From contig NZ_JAMJXC010000012.1 in the NCBI RefSeq assembly GCF_023571765.1, positions 62,001-126,000 on the forward strand: a stretch of 64,000 nucleotides of DNA, read 5' to 3'. The notes under the pieces are model-generated. The model saw only the letters and a list, made by a program, of their open reading frames with translations. It had not been told where the DNA came from and ran no database searches. Both the position numbers and the translations under genes were made by a program. Source of the stretch: Xanthobacter aminoxidans. GTDB lineage: Bacteria > Pseudomonadota > Alphaproteobacteria > Rhizobiales > Xanthobacteraceae. Each line of letters begins with the position of its first letter. Position 1 is the stretch's first letter. Below, one piece after another: positions 36,806-44,282 of this stretch.

Positions 36806-37630
36806 ATGGCCAGACCCAACACCCTGCGCGTGATCGCCCGCAACGAAGGCCCCTCGGCCCGCCGCCGTCTCATCGACATCCGCGGCCTCGCCAAGACCTA
36901 CCGCACCCGCGACGGCGAGGTGCCCTCGCTGAAGCCCATGGACCTCGACATCACCGAGGGCGAGTTCATCTGCGTGGTCGGCCCTTCGGGCTGCGGCAAG
37001 TCCACCTTGCTGAAGCTCGTGGCCGGCCTCATCCCCGCCTCGGCCGGCGAGATCCTCATCGACGGCAAGGCCGTGACCGAGCCGCCGGATGACGTGGGCA
37101 TCGTGTTCCAGAGCCCGGTGCTGCTCGCCTGGCGCACGGTGCTGCGCAACGTGATGCTGCCGGTGGAGGTGCGCCGGCTCGATCGCGCGAGCCATCTGGA
37201 GCGCGCCCGCCAGCTCCTGAAGACGGCGGGGCTCAACGGCTTCGAGAACAAGTATCCCTGGCAGCTATCCGGCGGCATGCAGCAGCGCGCCGCCATCTGC
37301 CGGGCGCTGGTGCACGACCCCAAGATCGTGCTCATGGACGAGCCGTTCGGCGCGCTCGACGCCATGACGCGCGAGAAGATGAATCTCGAACTCCAGCGCA
37401 TCCAGTACGAGACGGGCAAGACCATCATGCTCATCACCCATTCCATCCCCGAGGCGATCTTCCTCGCCGACCGGGTGGTGGTGATGACCGACCGGCCGGG
37501 CTCGGTGGCCGCCATCTATGACGTGCCGCTGCCCCGCCCGCGCGCGCTGGACATGATGGCGAGCCCCGTCTTCGCCGAGCTCGCCAAGACCATCCGCGGC
37601 CACTTCTACGCCCAAGGCCATCTGGACTGA
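36806..37630 (+). CDS. ABC transporter ATP-binding protein (NitT/TauT/SsuB-like)
   Basis: This 274-residue ATPase has Walker A GPSGCGKST, Q-loop GIVFQSPVLLAWRTVLRN, signature QLSGGMQQRAAICRAL, Walker B IVLMDEPFGALD and the His switch LITHSIPEA, all intact. AGGAGG lies before ATG 36806. It pairs with the upstream permease. A 30-base perfect palindrome begins 10 bases after the stop and may end or attenuate transcription before the enzyme genes. Confidence 0.95.
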   Translation: MARPNTLRVIARNEGPSARRRLIDIRGLAKTYRTRDGEVPSLKPMDLDITEGEFICVVGPSGCGKSTLLKLVAGLIPASAGEILIDGKAVTEPPDDVGIVFQSPVLLAWRTVLRNVMLPVEVRRLDRASHLERARQLLKTAGLNGFENKYPWQLSGGMQQRAAICRALVHDPKIVLMDEPFGALDAMTREKMNLELQRIQYETGKTIMLITHSIPEAIFLADRVVVMTDRPGSVAAIYDVPLPRPRALDMMASPVFAELAKTIRGHFYAQGHLD

Positions 37631-37639
37631 GGTCTCAGG

Positions 37640-37669
37640 CCATCGTCCCGGTCGCGACCGGGACGATGG
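37640..37669. repeat. 30-base perfect palindrome after the ABC ATPase gene
   Basis: Two 15-base arms (37640-37654 and 37655-37669) are exact reverse complements, giving a CCATCGTCCCGGTCG stem. No T-run follows, so it may stabilise or attenuate the message rather than terminate it fully. Confidence 0.8.
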
Positions 37670-37674
37670 GGCCT

Positions 37675-37729
37675 CGCTCAAACGCCGCGCGGGCTTAAGC
37701 GCGGCTTCGCTCAAACGCCGCGCGGGCTT
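37675..37729. repeat. 22-base direct repeat pair upstream of the enolase-type gene
   Basis: Identical 22-base copies sit at 37675-37696 and 37708-37729, 33 bases apart; each begins CGCTCAAACGCC. They lie between the palindrome and the ATG at 37757. Confidence 0.8.
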
Positions 37730-37756
37730 GAGATCCGCAGGACAGAGAGGACGAAC

Positions 37757-39169
37757 ATGCCCTTTCCGCGCATCACCATCCGCGAGGTGGAGATCGGCGA
37801 GCGGCTGATGCCCTTCGTCCGCCCGTTCCGCTTCGGCCCCTCGGTGGTGGAGACGGCGCCGCAGGCCTTCGTGAAGGTGGCGGCTGACGTGGAGGGCTTT
37901 GGCCCCGCCACCGGCATGGCCGCCGAAATGATGATGCCGCGCTGGTTCGACAAGGCGCCGGCAAAGAGCCCCCTCGACACCGTGGACGATTTGCGCCGGG
38001 GCCTCGCCCAGGCGGCCCGCATCTACGCCAATGCGCTGCCCTCAAGCGCCTTCGGCCTGTCGGTGGCGGCGCGGGCGCCGCAGCTCATGTGGGGCCAGCG
38101 CGAAGGCGTGCCGCCGCTCGCCGCCGGCTTCGGCCCGGCGCTGCTCGACAAGGCGGTGCTCGATGCGCTCCTGCGCGCCATGGGCCTTGGCCTCGTGGCC
38201 GGCCTCAAGGCCAATGTGATGGGGCTCGACGGGCGCCTCTCGCCCGATCTCTCCGCCGGGCAGATCGGCGCCTTCCTCGCTGCGCTTGTGCCCGCCCCGG
38301 CGGTGGCGCTGCGCCACACGGTGGGCCTCATGGACCCCCTCGACGGCCCGCACGGCCTCGCCGCCGAGATCGCCGCCGCGCGCCTCGCCTTCTTCAAGAT
38401 CAAGATCGGCGGCGACCTTGCCGCCGACATCGCCCGGCTGGAAAAGATCGCCGCCATCCTCGCCGCCTCCGCCCCGGGCTATGTGGCGACGCTGGACGCC
38501 AACGAGCAGTACGATCCCGACCGCCTCATGGCCCTCGCCGAGGCGTTGAACGGCCCGCGCCTTGCCGCCTTCCGCGCCCGGCTCCTCTACATCGAGCAGC
38601 CGTTCGACCGCGCCCAGACCTTCGCCGCGCCCCTGCCGCGGCTGGATGGCCTGCCCGTCATCATCGACGAGGCGGACGATGCGCCGGACGCCTTCCCGCG
38701 TGCGGCGGCGCTGGGCTATCGCGGCGTCTCCTCCAAGAGCTGCAAGGGGCTCTACAAGGCCATCCTCAACGCGGCGCGGGTGAAGGCGTGGAATGCGGGC
38801 GGGGCGCGCGCACCCTTCCTCATCTCGGCGGAGGATCTCACCTGCCAGCCGGGCCTCGGCATCGAGCAGGACACGGCCCTCGTCGCCGCCCTCGGCCTCG
38901 CCCATGGCGAGCGCAACGGCCACCATTATGTGGACGGCTTCGGCCCGGCGCCGGAGCGGGAGGCCCGCGCCTTCTTCGACGCCCATCCGGACCTCTATGC
39001 CCAGCGCAACGGCCGGCTCGGCCTCGATGTCTCGCGCGGGCTGCTGCCCACCCGCAGCCTGCTGGAGGCGCCCGGCTTTGCCCGCGCCGCCGAGCCCGAC
39101 TGGAAAAGCCTCACCCCCATCGCGCCGGCCGCGGTGCCCGAACCCATCCCGCACGGGACGCTCGCCTGA
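37757..39169 (+). CDS. Enolase-superfamily enzyme (mandelate racemase / muconate lactonising-like)
   Basis: This 470-residue protein has the enolase-superfamily barrel. Candidate catalytic residues are Lys214 and Lys216 (FKIKIGGD), metal ligands Asp247 (LDANEQYD), Glu280 (YIEQPFD) and Asp304/Glu305 (IIDEADD), and Lys327 or Lys330 (SSKSCKGLYK). A Lys on both faces is closer to the muconate-lactonising/epimerase group than to acid-sugar dehydratases. The length exceeds the usual 350-400 residues. It is followed 31 bases later by a DUF993 protein and preceded by an ABC importer, suggesting the imported compound is its substrate; reaction unknown. Confidence 0.8.
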   Translation: MPFPRITIREVEIGERLMPFVRPFRFGPSVVETAPQAFVKVAADVEGFGPATGMAAEMMMPRWFDKAPAKSPLDTVDDLRRGLAQAARIYANALPSSAFGLSVAARAPQLMWGQREGVPPLAAGFGPALLDKAVLDALLRAMGLGLVAGLKANVMGLDGRLSPDLSAGQIGAFLAALVPAPAVALRHTVGLMDPLDGPHGLAAEIAAARLAFFKIKIGGDLAADIARLEKIAAILAASAPGYVATLDANEQYDPDRLMALAEALNGPRLAAFRARLLYIEQPFDRAQTFAAPLPRLDGLPVIIDEADDAPDAFPRAAALGYRGVSSKSCKGLYKAILNAARVKAWNAGGARAPFLISAEDLTCQPGLGIEQDTALVAALGLAHGERNGHHYVDGFGPAPEREARAFFDAHPDLYAQRNGRLGLDVSRGLLPTRSLLEAPGFARAAEPDWKSLTPIAPAAVPEPIPHGTLA

Positions 39170-39200
39170 GCGCCCGCGCCGCCTTTTCAGGATCGCCACC

Positions 39201-40394
39201 ATGAACGAGCACGCCCGCGCCACCGCCCTTTCGCTCCGCCTGCCCGTGGCGAGCGGGGGGCTGGAGACCTTCCGCCTCTCCGCCCCGCGCGACTATCCCG
39301 CCCGCGCCTCCGGCCCCATGAACCGCATCGCCTTCTCCGCCGCCCATGTGGTGGCGGACCCGCTCAAGGATTGCGACCCGTGGCTCGACGCGGCCATCGA
39401 CTGGGACAGGACCATCGCCTACCGCGCCCGCCTGTGGGACCTCGGCCTCGGCGTCGCGGAAGCCATGGACACGGCGCAGCGCGGCATGGGGCTCGACTGG
39501 CCGACCTCGCTGGAGCTGATCCGCCGCTCGGTGGAAGCTGCGAAGGCGCACGGGCCGGAGGCGCTGGTCTTCTCCGGCGCCGGCACCGACCATCTCGCCC
39601 CCGAGGCGGCGACCTCGCTGGACGACGTGATCCGCGCCTATGAGGAGCAGGTCGCGGCGGTGGAGAAGGTGGGCGGGCGCATCATCCTCATGGCCTCGCG
39701 CGCGCTGGCTCGCGTGGCGAAGTCGCCGGAGGATTATGAGAAGGTCTATGCCCGCGTGCTGTCGCAGGTGTCGGCGCCGGTCATCATCCACTGGCTCGGC
39801 GACATGTTCGATCCCGCGCTCGCCGGCTACTGGGGCACGCGCGACCTCGACGCGGCCATGGACACGGCGGTCGCCGTCATCAACGCCAATACCGCGAAGA
39901 TCGATGGCGTGAAGATCTCCCTCCTCGACAAGGACAAGGAGATCGTCATGCGCCGCCGGCTGGACCCGGCCGTGCGCATGTATACGGGCGACGATTTCAA
40001 CTATGCGGAGCTGATCGCGGGCGATGCGCAGGGCCATTCCCACGCGCTGCTCGGCATCTTCGACGCCATCGCCCCGGCGGCGTCCGCTGCCCTCACGGCG
40101 CTGGCGGCGGGGGACACCGCGCGCTTCCACGACATCCTCGGGCCGACGGTGCCCCTGTCGCGGCACATCTTCAAGGCGCCGACGCGCTTCTACAAGACGG
40201 GCGTGGTCTTCATGGCCTATCTCAATGGCCATCAGAACCATTTCACCATGGTGGGCGGGCAGGAAGGTACCCGCTCCACGCTCCACCTCGCCGAGCTGTT
40301 CCGCCTCGCCGACGCGGCGGGGCTGCTGACTGATCCGGGCCTTGCGGTGACGCGCATGAAGGCGGTGCTTGCCGTGCGCGGCGTGGAGGGCTGA
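39201..40394 (+). CDS. DUF993 family, dihydrodipicolinate-synthase-like barrel
   Basis: This 397-residue protein of the DUF993 family probably has a DHDPS/N-acetylneuraminate-lyase-like barrel. The segment TAKIDGVKISLLDKDKE aligns in style with the Schiff-base strand of that superfamily, making Lys238 the candidate catalytic residue. The usual Tyr pair region reads PVIIHWLGDMF instead. An aldolase or hydrolyase role in breakdown of a 2-keto acid is inferred. Start ATG 39201 fits the conserved frame. It ends the operon that begins at 35986. Confidence 0.8.
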   Translation: MNEHARATALSLRLPVASGGLETFRLSAPRDYPARASGPMNRIAFSAAHVVADPLKDCDPWLDAAIDWDRTIAYRARLWDLGLGVAEAMDTAQRGMGLDWPTSLELIRRSVEAAKAHGPEALVFSGAGTDHLAPEAATSLDDVIRAYEEQVAAVEKVGGRIILMASRALARVAKSPEDYEKVYARVLSQVSAPVIIHWLGDMFDPALAGYWGTRDLDAAMDTAVAVINANTAKIDGVKISLLDKDKEIVMRRRLDPAVRMYTGDDFNYAELIAGDAQGHSHALLGIFDAIAPAASAALTALAAGDTARFHDILGPTVPLSRHIFKAPTRFYKTGVVFMAYLNGHQNHFTMVGGQEGTRSTLHLAELFRLADAAGLLTDPGLAVTRMKAVLAVRGVEG

Positions 40395-40406
40395 GGCGTC
40401 GCTGGA

Positions 40407-41123
40407 TCAGCGGCACGCGGCCGAGAACAGGCGCGCCCGCCACAAGAGGGCGCCGGCCCGGCTCGGATGGATGCCGTCCGTGGTGGAGACCGATTGCGGC
40501 GCCGGCACCACCACGGCGCCGGTCTCGGCGCCGATGGCGCGGATGGCGGCGTTCTGCTGCGCCACATAGGTCTGGTCCAGCATGTCCGCATAGGGCGAGC
40601 GGCCGTGCTCCACCGGGTTCACCTCCACCAGCACCAATTGGCTGCCGGGAAAGCGGGAGATGATCTCACGATAGAGGGTCCGCCACTCGGCGATGGAATG
40701 CTTCGGCTTCACCGCATCGTTGGCGCCGATGGCGATCACCACGCGGGCGGGCTGCAGGTGGGCTTCCAGCGATCCGGCGCGGGAGACCAGATCGTCGATC
40801 TTGTCGCCGGGCACCGCGGCGTTCAGCACCTCTTCCCCGCACAGGCTGCGCGGAGCGGCCTGATAGGTGATGCTGTCGCCGATGGCGAGCACCGGGGCGT
40901 TGCTGAAGCGGGCGCGCACATCCGCTTCCAGGGCGATGCGGGCGCGCAGGGGAATCTGATGCAGGGCCAGCGCCGCCAGAGCGGCCGCGCCACCGGCCAC
41001 CGCGAGCGCCATCAGCCAGGGCCTGAGGCGCGCCCGCTGGCGCTGCGAGAGAGCGGGGACCAGCTTGCGGAGAGAGGGCAGGGTCCGGCTGCCGGCGTCG
41101 GGCCGGCCGGGATAAAAGCTCAT
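40407..41123 (-). CDS. Membrane-anchored SGNH/GDSL hydrolase
   Basis: This 238-residue protein has one N-terminal membrane segment (LMALAVAGGAAALAALALHQI, about 37-57) and a periplasmic SGNH domain. Block I is VLAIGDSIT with the nucleophilic Ser, block III VVIAIGANDAVKP with the Asn, and block V DGIHPS with Asp and His. These enzymes are esterases acting on acyl or acetyl groups of lipids or polysaccharides. ATG 41123 has AAAGGTG upstream. It is convergent with the DUF993 gene, 12 bases apart. Confidence 0.85.
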   Translation of the reverse strand: MSFYPGRPDAGSRTLPSLRKLVPALSQRQRARLRPWLMALAVAGGAAALAALALHQIPLRARIALEADVRARFSNAPVLAIGDSITYQAAPRSLCGEEVLNAAVPGDKIDDLVSRAGSLEAHLQPARVVIAIGANDAVKPKHSIAEWRTLYREIISRFPGSQLVLVEVNPVEHGRSPYADMLDQTYVAQQNAAIRAIGAETGAVVVPAPQSVSTTDGIHPSRAGALLWRARLFSAACR

Positions 41124-41520
41124 CGGGGCTTCACCTTTCATCTGGAAGGCAACGCCCGGAACACCCTTCGGTGTCCGGTCGCAGCGTCGGGTGCCGCCCC
41201 TCGCTGTGTGGTCCGAACCAAGGTCCCTCTTTCCAACACTCCTCTTTCTCCCCGCCGCGCCGCAGCGGGCCGGAGACAGGCGCCATTTTCTCCCTCCGCA
41301 TGTCGCAAATTGGACCGCGCCGCGGCTTTTGATGTCACGGGTGTGAAGAAGTGTTTCCGGGTTGCGGGCATCAGAAATGAACGTTTTGGCCCCGTCCGGC
41401 GTTCCTCCCTCCGAAGACACTGTGAAGCCCAAGCGCCCCAGGCACCGAAAGCCTGAGCGCCGCAGGCCCTGCAAAGCCCAGGCGCAGCTCTGCGCGGGCC
41501 ATCAGAGCGAGGAGACGACC
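41124..41520. other. Intergenic region between SGNH hydrolase and OsmC genes
   Basis: This 397-base gap between divergent genes holds a possible small leftward reading frame (41131-41286). On the OsmC side, runs such as AAGCGCCCCAGGCACC and AAGCCCAGGCGCAG form a loose GC-rich direct-repeat pattern. I see no clear promoter pair. Confidence 0.5.
41131..41286 (-). CDS. Possible small protein upstream of the SGNH hydrolase
   Basis: This is a 51-codon frame (MAPVSGPLRRGGEKEEC...) with a strong GGAGGGAGAAA just before its ATG and a stop eight bases before the SGNH start. It could be a leader peptide or translational coupler. It has two Trp and three Cys residues and no recognisable domain. Evidence is only position and ribosome-binding site, so it may be chance. 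Confidence 0.3.
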   Translation of the reverse strand: MAPVSGPLRRGGEKEECWKEGPWFGPHSEGRHPTLRPDTEGCSGRCLPDER

Positions 41521-41952
41521 ATGGCGATCGTGCGCAGCGGTTCGGCGGAATGGAGCGGTGGCATCAAGGACGGGCGGGGCAAGATCTCCACCGAGAGCGG
41601 GGCGCTGGCCGGCTTCCCCTACGGTTTCGCCAGCCGCTTCGAGGGCCAGCGCGGCAGCAACCCCGAGGAACTGCTCGGCGCGGCCCATGCCGCCTGCTTC
41701 ACCATGGCGCTCTCCCTCATCCTCGGCGAGGCGGGCCTCACCGCCACGCAGCTGGAGACCACGGCGAAGGTGTCGCTGGAGAAGCAGGACGCCGGCTATG
41801 CCATCACCCAGGTGGACCTCACCCTGGTGGGCATTGTGCCCGGCGCGACCGCCGAGCAATTCGCCGAGCTGGCCGGCAAGGCCAAGGCCAACTGCCCCCT
41901 GTCCAAGGTGATCCGCGCCAACATCACGCTCGACGCCCGTCTGGAGGGGTGA
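41521..41952 (+). CDS. OsmC-family peroxiredoxin
   Basis: This 143-residue OsmC-type hydroperoxide reductase removes organic peroxides. The two redox cysteines are in HAACFTMALS and KANCPLSKV. PEELLGAAHAAC is the family signature. GAGGAGACGACC precedes ATG 41521; the frame is open further upstream to 41362 but that part looks non-coding. It is probably transcribed alone, as a family 2 repeat follows within 25 bases. Confidence 0.95.
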   Translation: MAIVRSGSAEWSGGIKDGRGKISTESGALAGFPYGFASRFEGQRGSNPEELLGAAHAACFTMALSLILGEAGLTATQLETTAKVSLEKQDAGYAITQVDLTLVGIVPGATAEQFAELAGKAKANCPLSKVIRANITLDARLEG

Positions 41953-41976
41953 GGGGCACGCACGACCGCTCAGGAG

Positions 41977-42083
41977 CCGTCATCGCCCGGCTCGTCCGGG
42001 CGATCCACGGTTGGGCTGGGTCGGGTCTTCGGGCATCGCGCAGGCGGACGGGCGGATCGCCCGGACGAGCCGGGCGATGACGG
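41977..42083. repeat. Paired-hairpin intergenic repeat, family 2, copy A
   Basis: This 107-base element has 30-base arms (41977-42006 and 42054-42083) that are exact reverse complements beginning CCGTCATCGCCCGG. Each arm can also fold on itself (CGCCCGG / CCGGGCG). A related element lies at 57769-57880. Confidence 0.88.
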
Positions 42084-42125
42084 GCGGAGAGGGATGGCGG
42101 CGCAGGGGCGGGCCAACCCGTCCGC

Positions 42126-43142
42126 TCACACCGCCGCCGCCGCCGCCTCCACCTCCGCCAGATGTCCCGCAACCTCCGCGATCATGCGGTAGGAGGCGAG
42201 GCGCTTGTCGTGGTCGAACACGTCGGAGACCACCATCACCTCGTCTACCCCCGTCTCGCGCACGAAGGCGGCGACGCCCTCGCGCACGCGGTCCGGTCCG
42301 CCGATGACCGAGCGAGCGAGGAAGCGCTGGGCCTGCGCCTTCTCCATGGGGGTCCAGTAGTCCTCGATGTCGTCGATGGGCGGCTTGGAGAGGCCGCGCG
42401 CGCCGCGGAAGATGTCGGCCACCGACATCTGCTGGGTGGTGGCGAGGCGGCGTGCCTCCGCGTCGGTCGGTGCGGCGATGACGTTCAGGGCGGCCATGGC
42501 ATAGGGCTTGGCGAGCACGTCCGAGGGCTTGAAGCGCGCGCGGTAGATTTCCAGCGCGGGCAGAAGGTCGGCCGGGGCGAAGTGGGAGGCGAAGGCGTAG
42601 GGCAGGCCCAGCGCCGCCGCGAGCTGCGCGCCGTAGGTGCTAGAGCCGAGAATCCACAGCGGCACGTTGGTGCCTGTTGCCGGCACGGCGAACAGCGTCT
42701 GGCCCGGCTGGGCGGGGGCGAGATAGGCCTCCAGCTCCTGCACGTCCTGCGGGAAGTTGTCGGAATTGGTGAGGGAGCGGCGCAGCGCGCGCATGGTCAT
42801 CTGGTCGGTGCCCGGCGCGCGGCCGAGGCCGAGGTCGATGCGGCCCGGGAAGAGATGCTCCAGCGTGCCGAACTGCTCGGCGATGACGAGGGGCGCATGG
42901 TTCGGCAGCATGATGCCGCCCGCGCCCACCCGAATGCGCTTGGTGCCCGCCGCGATATGGGCGATGACCACCGCCGTGGCGGCGCTGGCGATGCCCTGCA
43001 TGTTGTGATGCTCGGCCACCCAGAAGCGGCGATAACCCCAATCTTCCGCATGGGCGGCAAGGTCGCGGGCATTGTCCAGGGCCTGGCGGGGGCCGAACCC
43101 CTCCCGCACCCGGACGAGATCAAGAATGGAAAGCTGGGCCAT
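42126..43142 (-). CDS. LLM-class (luciferase-like) flavin-dependent oxidoreductase
   Basis: This 338-residue bacterial-luciferase-like monooxygenase is of the LLM family that uses reduced FMN or F420. The N-terminal [11 protein letters not shown] and [71 protein letters not shown] (reading leftward from about 43040) match the YhbW/LuxA-like group; [14 protein letters not shown] is the FMN-phosphate region. ATG 43142 marks where similarity begins, 36 codons inside a longer open frame. Substrate unknown. Confidence 0.92.
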   Translation of the reverse strand: MAQLSILDLVRVREGFGPRQALDNARDLAAHAEDWGYRRFWVAEHHNMQGIASAATAVVIAHIAAGTKRIRVGAGGIMLPNHAPLVIAEQFGTLEHLFPGRIDLGLGRAPGTDQMTMRALRRSLTNSDNFPQDVQELEAYLAPAQPGQTLFAVPATGTNVPLWILGSSTYGAQLAAALGLPYAFASHFAPADLLPALEIYRARFKPSDVLAKPYAMAALNVIAAPTDAEARRLATTQQMSVADIFRGARGLSKPPIDDIEDYWTPMEKAQAQRFLARSVIGGPDRVREGVAAFVRETGVDEVMVVSDVFDHDKRLASYRMIAEVAGHLAEVEAAAAAV

Positions 43143-43357
43143 CAACCGCCTCGTCCGCCCCCGAACGACATATGGCCGTGAGATAGGGAGCGCGGGGGCG
43201 AAGCGGAAGGGGCGGCGCCGTCCGCCGGCGTCACGGCGTGGCGTCACCACGGCGCCTCGCCAGGCGGTCCTGAACGCAGCGCGACGTCCGCCTGGCGCCG
43301 GGAGCGCACCGCGCGCAAGCGCCAGTCGGGCAGTGGTTGGACTTCAGTCCGACGCTC

Positions 43358-43882
43358 CTATCGGTTCGACGACTCCTGAATTTTGCATGTGCCACCGCTT
43401 ATGGTGACGCATATCTGTATCGCTCTTGCGCTGGCCGACTGGACGTTGTTCTTGGCCCATGCGGCGCCGCAGTGCTTCCTGTCGGAACTGAGAGCAAAAG
43501 CTTTAGGACCCTTGCCCTTCATGTATTGACGGTAAATGGATAGGCACGCGGCAGTCAGAGGCTGACTTCCGGGGTTTTGGACAGCCGGCCCCGGATTGGA
43601 AGCGGTGCACTTTTTGAGATAAGCCTCACGCTGGGAGGTTCCAGCGTAGGCCCGGTTGGCGTCAACGCGCAGGCACCAAGAGTAGTGCACGTTATAGTCC
43701 GTCGAGAAAACGCCCGCATGCAGGTTGCCGGTGTTGCACTTGGGATTGGAGCGCACCAGCTGGACGTCGTGAATGGCTTTTGACGCGTATTGATTGCAGA
43801 AACTGGGGGTTTCCGCGTAGGCGGCGCCGGATGCGCAGGCGGTAAGAGCAATAACAAGAGCCTGGCGTGACAACATTTCCAT
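43358..43882 (-). CDS. Secreted Cys-rich hypothetical protein
   Basis: This 174-residue protein has a Sec signal (LSRQALVIALTACASGAAYA, cleavage near residue 23). The mature part has paired cysteines: FCNQYASKAIHDVQLVRSNPKC and SWCLRVDANRAYAG...KKC, in a style seen in small periplasmic proteins of Hyphomicrobiales. Its end (KHCGAAWAKNNVQSASARAIQIC) recalls DUF4189. CGGAGAAA precedes ATG 43882. Base composition is noticeably lower in GC than the neighbours, which suggests transfer or relaxed selection. Function unknown. Confidence 0.7.
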   Translation of the reverse strand: MEMLSRQALVIALTACASGAAYAETPSFCNQYASKAIHDVQLVRSNPKCNTGNLHAGVFSTDYNVHYSWCLRVDANRAYAGTSQREAYLKKCTASNPGPAVQNPGSQPLTAACLSIYRQYMKGKGPKAFALSSDRKHCGAAWAKNNVQSASARAIQICVTISGGTCKIQESSNR

Positions 43883-44039
43883 TTTCTCCGGTCGGCCGGG
43901 AACCGGACCACGTTGGGTGCGAGAAAATGAGGCCACCCCCGACGTCAACCTCAACCTTCACCTTATGGATTTGGGTTCGGTTTTCAACGGACAGGCGCAG
44001 CCGTTGTGCGCGTCATAAATCGACAGTTCGGCATAAGCG

Positions 44040-44279
44040 GTGGAGGTGTTCGCCGGTTCGGCCCAGCCGCGCGGCGCGTTCCGCATGAACATGGACGCGA
44101 ACGACGCGCTGGAGACCGCCCGCGTCTTCCCCGACGCGACGCTGTTCGCCGCCCATACGGACGGCTGGGTGCACTTCATGGAGAGCGCGGAGCGCCTCGC
44201 CGCGGCCTTCGCCAGCCTCGGCGTCGGGCACAGGCTGGCGGCGCCGGAGCCGGGGCGGCCCGTCGCCTTCGTGCTGTGA
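44040..44279 (+). pseudogene. C-terminal remnant of a metallo-beta-lactamase-fold hydrolase
   Basis: The translated stretch PRGAFRMNMDANDALETARVFPDATLFAAHTDGWVHFMESAERLAAAF (about 44070-44215) resembles the C-terminal end of UlaG-like MBL-fold proteins, including the late His in AHTDGWVHF. The N-terminal metal-binding HxHxDH part is absent; upstream sequence turns into the low-GC patch. It stops three bases before the phytochrome gene end. I read it as a truncated remnant. Confidence 0.6.
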
Positions 44280-44282
44280 GCG

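Noticed and set aside
37757-40394. Naming the enolase-type and DUF993 enzymes as a specific sugar-acid pathway
   Set aside because: The Lys pattern does not match acid-sugar dehydratases cleanly and DUF993 has no established reaction that I know of.
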